A stretch of DNA of 64,000 nt from Treponema sp. (GTDB taxonomy: Bacteria > Spirochaetota > Spirochaetia > Treponematales > Treponemataceae), in contig JAAVAO010000042.1 in assembly GCA_014803985.1 (NCBI GenBank), positions 26,094 to 90,093 of the forward strand, written 5' to 3'. The notes under the pieces were generated by a model that searched no databases, had not been told where the DNA came from, and saw nothing but the letters and a program-made list of their open reading frames with translations. How positions within the stretch are numbered: position 1 is the stretch's first letter; each line of letters opens with the position of its first letter. Below are positions 51,398 to 60,374 of the stretch, in pieces. The position numbers and the translations under genes were made by a program.

Positions 51398-51904
51398 GGC
51401 GAAAGGTGCATCGGTTTTCTAATTTTTATTCCTCAACTTTCGCCTCCAGTTTTGTGCGCTTCCACTACCAAAACTGGCTAGCGGGTTGTGATCGCCCAAC
51501 ATAGCAACGAGCCGGCCAAAAGTATATAAAAGTGCAAAACTCAAATGACTTATTGAAATAAAAAGTGGCGAAAGGTGCATCGGTTTTCTAATTTTTATCC
51601 CTCAACTTTCGCCTCCAGTTTTGTGCGCTTCCACTACCAAAACTGGCTAGCAGGTTGTGATCGCGCAACATAGCAACGAGACAGCCAAAATTATATAAAA
51701 GTGTAAAACTTGAATTTTGACTTATTGAAATAAAAAGTGGCGAAAGGTGCATCGATTTTCCAGTTTTTATCCCTTAACTTTCGCCTCCAGTTTTGTGCGC
51801 TTCCGCTACCAAAACTGGCTAGCGGGTTGTGATCGCGCAACATAGCAACGAGACGGCCAAAAGTATATAAAAGTGCAAAACTCAAATGACTTATTGAAAT
51901 AAAA
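51398..51904. repeat. Three tandem ~170-bp intergenic repeat units
   Basis: Units start at 51398, 51567 and 51739 with ggcgaaaggtgcatcggttttctaatttttatccctcaactttcgcctccagttttgtgcgcttcc... Confidence 0.9.
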
Positions 51905-51958
51905 GGCGAAGTGGTGTATCATATATAATAAGATTTTAAATTATTATAAAGAAGAAAT

Positions 51959-53368
51959 ATGAATAGATCAGAATTTTTAGAAAAGTTGTCATCCGCTATA
52001 AAAACAAAAGGTGACTGGTTCAATTCCAAAGAACTCCCCCAATTGCTTGAAAATTTTAGAATAATGCATATTTGCATAAAAAATGTTTTCGATTTGCTTG
52101 TAAAGAGAGGTCTTATTGTTCCTGATCCGTATAAAAATGACAAAAAGATCTCGTCCATTCAAGCGCCCTCCGATGAACCATATATTGAAACAGACTCCGC
52201 ATCAGTTATAGGTTCGCGCCTTTCCGACTATGAGAGCATGGTTGAGTTTATCTGTTCATATTTTAAGTTTTCCGTTGAAAACCTTGATCTCAAAAAGATA
52301 AAAAATCTCACGGAGCTGGTGAATTCATTTCAGTGGGGAAACCTTTCGCCCAATTCAACACGACCAAATACACGCGGGCTTGCAATTTTAATAATCAGCC
52401 TCAGAAAAGGACTTCCCGCGATTTCAGTAAGTATGTTGAATGACTCTCTTTCAAAAAGTAGCAAAGCGTATATGGAAATTGTAAGAGCCTTGAAGGGAAT
52501 TTCAGACTACAAAAGAGAGGAATATAAATTCAAAATCCGAAATGAAATAATGGGGCTTTCAAATTTTCCAATAAACAACATCGACTCCCCCTCACAAGAA
52601 GTTGCTGAAATCAAAAAACTTTTTCCGTCTGTAATGGGCAAATCCCCCTGTTATACAGAACTTTTAAACGAAATTGCTGCGGAAGACTTTGAAGCAAATG
52701 CAGATGTACTTCAAAACAATGTCCTTGCAAAACTAGAAATCCGAGAAGAAAAAAAGAAGGTTGAAAAAGAAGTCATTGACACAAAACTCGTTCTCCTTGA
52801 TGTTGTAAGAACAATGCTATCCATTGCGCCAACATACTCCGTCATTGTGGAAAAAATTTCAAACAACAGCAATATTCTTGAAATGTCAAAAAACACTGTA
52901 ATGGAAAAACTAAAAAAGAATTTGCGAAAGGCATTCAAGATAAAAGAGCCACCTGTCATCTATAAATTTATCATAATTGACAAAAAGAACGACAGCAAGA
53001 CGATGCGAGAAGTTGAAATCAATGCATTCATATCAAACATTGAAAAAAAGGCGAATTTTTATTTGGCTTTGGCAAACAAAAATTCTACAGAGTACAAAAA
53101 AATCGCGGCGGCGGACGAAGATACACTGCTGCAATTTATAAACAGGCAAATGAGCGAAAGCAAAGAACTTGCAACGCTTATAACAGCGGCGGACGAATAC
53201 TTTAAGACGAACGCTTTGCCCGCAGACCGTTCAAAAATAAAAGGGCTAAAAATGGATATAATGTCTGCAAACAACATAATTGTAAAAGCGAATAAAAAGC
53301 GCGCGGAATATCTATCATATATTGAAGAACAAGCCCAAATGAAAAAACTTGGAATAAAAGATGAATAA
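51959..53368 (+). CDS. Hypothetical protein (large, coiled-coil rich)
   Basis: 469 aa ORF, overlaps the next gene by a few bases. Confidence 0.65.
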   Translation: MNRSEFLEKLSSAIKTKGDWFNSKELPQLLENFRIMHICIKNVFDLLVKRGLIVPDPYKNDKKISSIQAPSDEPYIETDSASVIGSRLSDYESMVEFICSYFKFSVENLDLKKIKNLTELVNSFQWGNLSPNSTRPNTRGLAILIISLRKGLPAISVSMLNDSLSKSSKAYMEIVRALKGISDYKREEYKFKIRNEIMGLSNFPINNIDSPSQEVAEIKKLFPSVMGKSPCYTELLNEIAAEDFEANADVLQNNVLAKLEIREEKKKVEKEVIDTKLVLLDVVRTMLSIAPTYSVIVEKISNNSNILEMSKNTVMEKLKKNLRKAFKIKEPPVIYKFIIIDKKNDSKTMREVEINAFISNIEKKANFYLALANKNSTEYKKIAAADEDTLLQFINRQMSESKELATLITAADEYFKTNALPADRSKIKGLKMDIMSANNIIVKANKKRAEYLSYIEEQAQMKKLGIKDE

Positions 53369-54992
53369 ATTGTTCGTAAAAAAAACGGTATCCTGTAGTA
53401 TCATCATGGCAATGATGCTTTTCTTTAGTCCGCTTGTATTTTCACAAAGCGAAGATGACTTTTTAGATCCGCAACTTGAAGAAGATTTTTTTGAAACTGA
53501 AAACACGTATATAAACGATGCCATTCAAAAGAATTTCACCATAATTTTAACGGAACACAACTATGACTTGAATCCTCACACAGCAGAATACAATGCAGAG
53601 GCACAAATACTGACGGGATTATATGAAGGTCTTTTTTCCTACGATCCTGCCACTTTGAATCCTGTGCCTGCAATTGCAAAATCATATCTTATTTCACGCG
53701 ACAAAAAACGATGGACTTTTACCTTGCGTGACGATGCATATTTTTCAGACGGAACTAAAATTACAGCGGAAAGCGTAAGAGAATCGTGGCTTTCAATGCT
53801 GAAAAATCCACGTGCCCCCTATTCATCTCTTTTTGAAATTGTTGCAGGTGCAAAAGAATTTAAAAACGGAACGGCAAATGAAAACGAAGTTGGAATTTAT
53901 GCAATTGAGGAGTATTCTCTTTCCGTTCATTTGACAAATCCGGCAGCCCACCTTATAAGACTTCTTTGTATGCCCACCTTTTCCGTAATAAGCAAGAATG
54001 CACATGTCTATTCAGGTCCATTTGTACTCTCTGACTTTTCAACGAAACACATTGTGCTTGAAAAAAACCCCTATTACTACGACAAGGAAAATACACATCT
54101 TGAAAAAATAACGTTTTTATTGAGCAATGATGATGTTGAAAATTCCCACTTGTTTAACACTGGAAAAGCAGACTGGATCAGTTCATCCGTAGACTTGAAA
54201 AAAATAATTTTAAAAAGCGCAAGTCATATATCAGCGGAATTCGCCACCGAATATTTGTTCTTTAAAATGCGTAACTCCATTTGGCAAAACACCAAATTTC
54301 GGCAGGCATTGCTAGAGGCTGTTCCGTGGCAAGAGTTGCGTGCGAACACATTTGTTCCTGCAACAACGTTGGTATACCCCTTGAACGGCTACCCGAAAGT
54401 GCAAGGCTATGTGTACACAGATAAAATAGAAGCGCAATCGCTTATGAAAGCCACGAGAAAAGAAGCAAACATACCCGAAGATGAAATCCTTGAATTAAAA
54501 ATAGCCATATCAGAAAGCGAACGAATGAAGAAGCACGTTGAAATTTTAAAGGAAGCGTGGAGTCCTCTTGGCGTTGAATTGAAAACAGTTGAAATTGCCT
54601 CTATCAATTACTTAAAAGAAATTGCTCAAACAGATGCTGACATTTTTTCATACACGTGGATCGGAGACTTTTCCGACCCCCTTGCATTTTTGGAACTTTT
54701 TAAAGGAAATTCAACGCTCAATGTTTCCAACTGGAATAACAATGACTTCAACAGAATGTTGTTGGAAGCGGAAAGTTTGAATGATTTACAACATTTGGAG
54801 CGTCTCAGTCAAGCCGAGCAACTTTTGCTCGATGAAGCAATTATAATCCCGATTCAACATCCAGTAAGTCTAAACATCATAGACCTTGATGCAGTTGGCG
54901 GTTGGACAACAAATGCCTTTGACATCCACCCATTAAAATATATTTATAAAAAACAAACACAATGCGAAGTGCCTCATCTAGCAAAAAAATAA
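53361..54992 (+). CDS. Oligopeptide ABC transporter substrate-binding protein (OppA-like)
   Basis: YDLNPHTAEYNAEAQILTGLYEGLFSYDPATLNPVPAIAKSYLISRDKKRWTFTLRDDAYFSDGTKITAESVRESW. Confidence 0.9.
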   Translation: MNKLFVKKTVSCSIIMAMMLFFSPLVFSQSEDDFLDPQLEEDFFETENTYINDAIQKNFTIILTEHNYDLNPHTAEYNAEAQILTGLYEGLFSYDPATLNPVPAIAKSYLISRDKKRWTFTLRDDAYFSDGTKITAESVRESWLSMLKNPRAPYSSLFEIVAGAKEFKNGTANENEVGIYAIEEYSLSVHLTNPAAHLIRLLCMPTFSVISKNAHVYSGPFVLSDFSTKHIVLEKNPYYYDKENTHLEKITFLLSNDDVENSHLFNTGKADWISSSVDLKKIILKSASHISAEFATEYLFFKMRNSIWQNTKFRQALLEAVPWQELRANTFVPATTLVYPLNGYPKVQGYVYTDKIEAQSLMKATRKEANIPEDEILELKIAISESERMKKHVEILKEAWSPLGVELKTVEIASINYLKEIAQTDADIFSYTWIGDFSDPLAFLELFKGNSTLNVSNWNNNDFNRMLLEAESLNDLQHLERLSQAEQLLLDEAIIIPIQHPVSLNIIDLDAVGGWTTNAFDIHPLKYIYKKQTQCEVPHLAKK

Positions 54993-55092
54993 CAAAGCGG
55001 TGATACACAATACACCGACACGCAGTTTTTTGGCACAGGAAATCGCCCCCTACTACCAACTACAGTCGATGAAAAAACGAGTGGTCAGCCCG

Positions 55093-56418
55093 TCAGCCCC
55101 ATAAAATATACAACGCAATGGCAGCAACGGCAGTTGTTACAAAAGTAAATGGTGCGCCTATTCTTAACCAATCTGGAAATTTCATAGGATACCCTTCTTT
55201 TTTTAGAATTCCCATAGCAACAACATTCGCACTTGCACCAAAAGGAGTGAGATTTCCACCCAAACACGAACCAATTAAAAGCGCAAACATATACAACTCT
55301 TTTGGCACATTGATAGTTTCGGCAAGAGAAGCCGCAACAGGAAGCATAACAATTATATACGGCACATTGTCCACAAAACCTGAAATTAAAATAGAAACAA
55401 AAAGAATCAAAACAAAACCAAGCAATTTATTCTCGCCAGTAATTTTTGCAAGAAAAAGCGAAAAGTCTTTAAGCAAGCCTGTTTCGCTTATCGCCCCGAC
55501 AACCACAAAAATCCCACACAAAAAGAAAATCGTCTCCCAGTCAAGCTCCCTTATAAGCGTGAAAGTCTCAGACTTTGACTTTTTTTGAAAGATAACATAC
55601 CAAAGGAGGGCAGCAATTCCCAGAGAAAAGACAAAAAGTCCTGAAAGATATTTAAAATCTATTGGAATAAATGAAATGCCAGTAAGTCCAAAAATCATCG
55701 TTAAAAGTAAAATGGCGGGGAAAATAGAAATAACGTGTGTTTGTTCCACAGTCGCCTTGCCCTTTGCATTTAAAAAATAAAAATAAAAGTAAATGCACCC
55801 CGCTATCAAGCCAATTTGAATAAAAAAGAATATTGACAGTTTTCCCTGCCGAAAGAAAAAGTCGTTGAAATTGTAACCTGCAAAACTTGCAAAAATCATA
55901 GAAGGCGGATCGCCGACCAAAGTTGCAGTTCCCTCTAAATTCGACATCACCGCAAGCCCACAAAGGAAATAAGTTGGGGTCATAGAAAGTTTTTTTGACA
56001 ACGCAAGCGCAATCGGAGCCATCACAAGAACCGTCGCAACATTCTCAACAAAAATAGAAATTATACCTGTCATTGCCAGTATCAAAATAATTGCAATGCT
56101 CGTGCTAGGCGACTTTTCAATAATAAAATCAGCAATCCGAACAGGCACTTTTGAATAAATAAAAAGAGTGGCAATAATCATACTGCCTATGTATATCATA
56201 AGCACATTCCAATTTATGAGGGTAAAAAGCGAATGTGTAATTGAAAAAGTTCTATTGGCAGAAAGCGAAGTTCCGTCTGAAAAAATAGCCGATGGATACA
56301 CAGCCCCAAGAATTACTAAAAAAAGTGCTGCTATCGTTGAAAATACAACTTTTTTTTCCTGCTTTACAATCACAAGAAGATACATCACAATTGCAGTTGT
56401 CAAGACAATCCATTTCAT
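55093..56418 (-). CDS. ArsB/NhaD-type ion transporter
   Basis: ATVLVMAPIALALSKKL, GTATLVGDPPSMIFAS, GFVDNVPYIIVMLPVA, GSCLGGNLTPFGASANVVAMGI; start probably MKWIVLTTAIV. Confidence 0.85.
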   Translation of the reverse strand: MKWIVLTTAIVMYLLVIVKQEKKVVFSTIAALFLVILGAVYPSAIFSDGTSLSANRTFSITHSLFTLINWNVLMIYIGSMIIATLFIYSKVPVRIADFIIEKSPSTSIAIILILAMTGIISIFVENVATVLVMAPIALALSKKLSMTPTYFLCGLAVMSNLEGTATLVGDPPSMIFASFAGYNFNDFFFRQGKLSIFFFIQIGLIAGCIYFYFYFLNAKGKATVEQTHVISIFPAILLLTMIFGLTGISFIPIDFKYLSGLFVFSLGIAALLWYVIFQKKSKSETFTLIRELDWETIFFLCGIFVVVGAISETGLLKDFSLFLAKITGENKLLGFVLILFVSILISGFVDNVPYIIVMLPVAASLAETINVPKELYMFALLIGSCLGGNLTPFGASANVVAMGILKKEGYPMKFPDWLRIGAPFTFVTTAVAAIALYILWG

Positions 56419-56473
56419 TACTATACTATAATGCAATAAAATCATAAATGCAATCAAAATCAATAGGAAGGTT

Positions 56474-56609
56474 TTAAAACAGGCAACTAAAATTGCGTTG
56501 CCTGTTTTAATGTGAGTTTTCTTCGCAAACTCACTTATCCACTGCCATTTCATTGCGAAATGGCGTTTTCAACATCTCCCGAATCTGAAGATTCGCTCGC
56601 TGTTGAAAA
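56474..56609. repeat. Chain of four perfect short inverted repeats
   Basis: TTAAAACAGGCAAC/GTTGCCTGTTTTAA; GTGAGTTT/AAACTCAC; GCCATTTC/GAAATGGC; TTTTCAACA/TGTTGAAAA. Confidence 0.85.
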
Positions 56610-56700
56610 TCAAGGAAGGTTTTAAAACAGGCAACTAAAATTGCGTTGCTGCTTTAATAGCGAATTTTCTTTGAAAAATAGAAAGAACATTCTTCCAGTT

Positions 56701-56813
56701 GCAGTGAAAAAGGCAAAAACATGCGCCTGCGCATTTCGCACTGATTGTGGCAAAGATTTTTCTCGCTGCTCTCGCAGCGACCACAATCAGAGCGATTTTG
56801 CCTTTTTCACTGC
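56701..56813. repeat. 113-nt nested inverted repeat
   Basis: Outer GCAGTGAAAAAGGCAAAA/TTTTGCCTTTTTCACTGC (18 bp), middle CTGATTGTGG/CCACAATCAG, inner TCGCTGC/GCAGCGA. Confidence 0.9.
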
Positions 56814-56890
56814 ACCTTTGCGACTGTTTTTATATTTTTTCAAAACTCTCGTTTTTCATTTTTCTATAACTGCATATACCTATTTAAAAG

Positions 56891-57709
56891 TTAGAGGGGC
56901 AGGATTCCACCGAAATGTATATTATTCACTTCGCAGAAATTTTTATAAAACTGACTGTCATCAACATTGCTAAAGCCTGTAACAAAAAGTCTCGAAATCT
57001 CACTGTCATTTTTAGATGAAATTTCTGGATGCGCTAATAAAAATTGCCTTTCAACTTCAAGTGCATGGTGAGAAACTCCATCACGAGAGTCCACCACAGA
57101 CAGTGCATCCCCCGCATATTTTTTGATGTATTCGCTTATATTTAAAAAGTGAGTGCACGCAAGCACAACCACATCGCACCCATTCTCTTTAAAAAAATCA
57201 ACTGCACCTTTTATAGCATCAATGCGCTCTTCTTCTGTGCTTGTAAAAAATGTATGTTCAATAAAAGAAATCAACTCTGGATCTGCCCGTGAAATCAATG
57301 TACAGTCCGAGGCAAAATGCTTCTTTAGTTCAAGCGAATACGAATTATGTATTGTTGCTGTAGTCGCCAAAAGCCCAATTCTTCTCGTTTTTGAAACAAG
57401 GCTCGCAGGCTTTATGGCAGGAACAGTTCCAACAAACGGAACAGACGGAAAACGGGAGCGCAAAAACTCAAGAGCATTGACCGAAATAGTGTTGCAGGCA
57501 AGGACAATCACATTTGGATTCCACTTTTCAATGATTTTTTCAACAAGCGATGTTGCCGCCTCAATTATTTTATTGGTTGGCTTTTCGCCATACGGAAAAT
57601 TTTTTGTATCGGCAACATAAACGCAAGAAGCGGAGGGACTTTTTTCTTTTAATGCTTTTAGATACGGAAGCCCTCCAACACCAGAATCCACAAATGCAAA
57701 ATCCACCAT
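56891..57709 (-). CDS. murI: Glutamate racemase
   Basis: VDSGVGGLPYLKALKEKSP, VADTKNFPYGEKP, VLACNTISVNAL, VVLACTHFL. Confidence 0.94.
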   Translation of the reverse strand: MVDFAFVDSGVGGLPYLKALKEKSPSASCVYVADTKNFPYGEKPTNKIIEAATSLVEKIIEKWNPNVIVLACNTISVNALEFLRSRFPSVPFVGTVPAIKPASLVSKTRRIGLLATTATIHNSYSLELKKHFASDCTLISRADPELISFIEHTFFTSTEEERIDAIKGAVDFFKENGCDVVVLACTHFLNISEYIKKYAGDALSVVDSRDGVSHHALEVERQFLLAHPEISSKNDSEISRLFVTGFSNVDDSQFYKNFCEVNNIHFGGILPL

Positions 57710-57794
57710 AGTCTAAATATAATGAAAAAAGTGTATGAAATCAATTACTGAATCAGGGGGTAAGCACGAAAAAACATTCTTCCAGTTGCAGTGG

Positions 57795-57916
57795 CGGAAG
57801 ATTCAATGTTCTTTCAGTTTTACACTTCGACTTCCGGTCGCAGGGCAAAGCCCTGCTTAGCCAGTTTTGTCTGCGAGTTTGCAACTCAAACTCGGTAGCA
57901 ATTTCTACGGAATTGC
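57795..57916. repeat. Intergenic palindromic repeat copy with chained hairpins
   Basis: ggcggaagattcaatgttctttcag...cttcgacttccgg; CAGGGC-aaa-GCCCTG; CGAGTTTG-caact-CAAACTCG; GCAATTTC/GGAATTGC. Confidence 0.7.
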
Positions 57917-57949
57917 GTACTGTGATACCTCAACTTGCAATGCAACAAA

Positions 57950-58492
57950 TTACACCAAACTTAAATAAATTTGATCGGCAAGACCGAAGCCTGCATTTTT
58001 TGTCATTGCAGTGGCGTATTCATCAAAAATCATATCTTCATACATTTGACCGGCAAAACCATCTCCGCCAAGTCCACTTTTTGAAACAGTCTTTCGCATT
58101 GAAGAAAGCATTTGCTTTACAAAAAAACTTTCCAACTCCATAGATTTTTCATAAAGACGGCTTGTCTTGTCAATTGTTTTTGTTGTTCCATGCACACCCG
58201 CTTGATTTCTTGCAGCTCCTTGTGGCAAGGCATTTTTATCGGCAGAAGATGTAAATGCGCCGTGAAAGTCAGTTTTCATATCGCCGTTCAATCTTCCTTC
58301 CTGCAAGATTTGAGAAGAGGAAATAGCGGATGTTTTTTCGGCACTGTCACTGTTTTTTTCGCTTTCGGCACGAATGCTCTCTAGCAAGTCCGCAAACTTT
58401 GAGTTTTCTCCACCAATACTGGCAGTCTGCATAGCCGCACTTCCATCATTTCGCAAAAAACTATTAACTCCGCCTACATTCATAAAACCCAC
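57950..58492 (-). CDS. flgJ: Flagellar rod-binding protein FlgJ N-terminal-type
   Basis: KSMELESFFVKQMLSSMRKTVSKSGLGGDGFAGQMYEDMIFDEYATAMTKNAGFGLADQIY. Confidence 0.88.
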   Translation of the reverse strand: MGFMNVGGVNSFLRNDGSAAMQTASIGGENSKFADLLESIRAESEKNSDSAEKTSAISSSQILQEGRLNGDMKTDFHGAFTSSADKNALPQGAARNQAGVHGTTKTIDKTSRLYEKSMELESFFVKQMLSSMRKTVSKSGLGGDGFAGQMYEDMIFDEYATAMTKNAGFGLADQIYLSLV

Positions 58493-58524
58493 CTTTTTCC
58501 CTATTTTTTTCTACATCTTCAAAG

Positions 58525-59319
58525 TTATCGCTTTAAGTTCACCGCAGTGCTCAGCATATTGTCACTCGTCTGAATTGCCTTAGAATTGAACTCATACGCT
58601 CTTTGCGCCACAATCATCTGCACCATTTCATTCACCACAGAAACATTTGAAAGCTCTAGAAATTTATGGTGAGTTCGTCCAAATCCGTCAAGTCCTGGAC
58701 GACCTGCATACGCATCGCCTGATGCATTTGTTGCAACAAAAAGATTGTCCCCGTCCGCTTGCAAACCAACTGCATTCGGAAATCTAAAAAGTTCAATCTG
58801 CCCCACCTCAACCGGCTCGTTTCCGCCATTGATTTTTACGCTCACCCTGCCAGTTTGTGTCACATTCAGCGTGGAAACATCGTATCCCTCCGGGAGAATG
58901 ATTTCCGGTTGCAAGCGAAGTCCGTTTGCATTCACAAGCTGACCATTTGAATCAACCTTGAATGATCCGTCGCGCGTGTAGGCGTAACTTCCGTCATATT
59001 TTTGAACGCGAAAAAATCCCTCGCCAACAATTGCAACGTCTGTATCAACGCCAGTGTTTTGCAAAGAACCTTGCGTCATAATGCGCTGTGTTGCAGCAAC
59101 TTTTACGCCGGCTCCTTGCTGAATTCCCACTGGAGTAACGGTGTCTTCCGTTGCCGGAGTGCCCGCAAGCTTTACATTTTGATATACTAAATCCTCAAAC
59201 TCAACCCGTTGTTGTTTGTATCCCGTTGTGTTTACATTTGAAAGATTATTTGAAATTGCATCAATATTTGATTGCTGCCCGTTCATTCCTGTTGCCGCTG
59301 TCCATAAACTTCTAACCAT
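58525..59319 (-). CDS. flgG: Flagellar distal rod protein FlgG
   Basis: MVRSLWTAATGMNGQQSNIDAISNNLSNVNTTGYKQQRVEFEDLVYQ...LELSNVSVVNEMVQMIVAQRAYEFNSKAIQTSDNML. Confidence 0.95.
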   Translation of the reverse strand: MVRSLWTAATGMNGQQSNIDAISNNLSNVNTTGYKQQRVEFEDLVYQNVKLAGTPATEDTVTPVGIQQGAGVKVAATQRIMTQGSLQNTGVDTDVAIVGEGFFRVQKYDGSYAYTRDGSFKVDSNGQLVNANGLRLQPEIILPEGYDVSTLNVTQTGRVSVKINGGNEPVEVGQIELFRFPNAVGLQADGDNLFVATNASGDAYAGRPGLDGFGRTHHKFLELSNVSVVNEMVQMIVAQRAYEFNSKAIQTSDNMLSTAVNLKR

Positions 59320-59370
59320 ACTTTTTACCTTCTATCTTAAAAATTGGAAGTTCGCTCGCTCTTTTGCGCG

Positions 59371-60168
59371 CTACTTGTATATCGCAGTGCGAGACCACAA
59401 AGTTCCCATCATACTATCTTCGCTTGTAACAGTTTTTTGGTTAGCCTCATACGCCCTGTTCACTTCAATCATCTGCACCATTTCATTCACCACATTCACA
59501 TTTGATGTTTCCATATATCCTTGAAGAAAACGAGGTCTTTCAGTTCCCTCTGCAATATGGGCATCACCAGAAATATCATTTGCGCTATACAGATTTCCGC
59601 CCATTTTTTTCAAATAACGCTCGTTGTCAAATCTCACGACTTTAAATCTATCAATAAGTTCATTGTCTTCTTTGGAATAAATAATACCGTCTTCATTCAC
59701 CGTAAAACTATCATCGTTGACTAAAATGCGCCCGCTTTCACCAAGAACAGGATACCCGTCCTTTGACTCCAAAATTCCTTCCTTTCCAACGATAAAATTT
59801 CCATCACGCGTATATCGCTCTCCGTAGGGAGTTTCAAGCACAAAAAAACCTTCTCCTGCAAACGCTATGTCCGTATTTGCACTCGTCTGTCTAAACGAAC
59901 CTTGTGTAAAATCGGTGTAGTTTTCATTTGTTTCCACGCCAAGCCCCAACTTTCCGATAATAGGAGCCGCATCCGCACTTCCAAACGGCGTTTTATACAC
60001 TCCATCAAGATTTGTTCGTCTTAAGACGAGCTCTGGAAATGATTTTGATACAGTAATATCACGCTTATAGCCCGCCGTGTCCACATTTGCAAGGTTGTTT
60101 GAAATCGCATCCAGTCGATTTTGCTGTGCATTCATTCCGCTTGCACCAGTGTACCACCCTCTAATCAT
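59371..60168 (-). CDS. flgF: Flagellar basal-body rod protein FlgF-like
   Basis: MIRGWYTGASGMNAQQNRLDAISNNLANVDTAGYKRD...MIEVNRAYEANQKTVTSEDSMMG. Confidence 0.88.
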   Translation of the reverse strand: MIRGWYTGASGMNAQQNRLDAISNNLANVDTAGYKRDITVSKSFPELVLRRTNLDGVYKTPFGSADAAPIIGKLGLGVETNENYTDFTQGSFRQTSANTDIAFAGEGFFVLETPYGERYTRDGNFIVGKEGILESKDGYPVLGESGRILVNDDSFTVNEDGIIYSKEDNELIDRFKVVRFDNERYLKKMGGNLYSANDISGDAHIAEGTERPRFLQGYMETSNVNVVNEMVQMIEVNRAYEANQKTVTSEDSMMGTLWSRTAIYK

Positions 60169-60374
60169 ATCTTCCCCCTAAAAACAAGTCTGCAACACAA
60201 ACGTGAGTTTCTTACGCCTGCACTGTGCAAGCACAAGAATTGTTCCCCTCATATTTTTTTACCTTCATTTATTTATCGGAAAAACAAGGCTTGAGTTAAA
60301 GATTATTTTTAAGTATCATTATAAAAACAAGAGAAAGTTAGTATTTTCTTCTTGACGTTTTATGGGAGAATGTT

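Noticed and set aside
51398-51904. Possible CRISPR array
   Set aside because: Only three ~170-bp near-identical units without short repeat/unique spacer alternation and no cas genes nearby.
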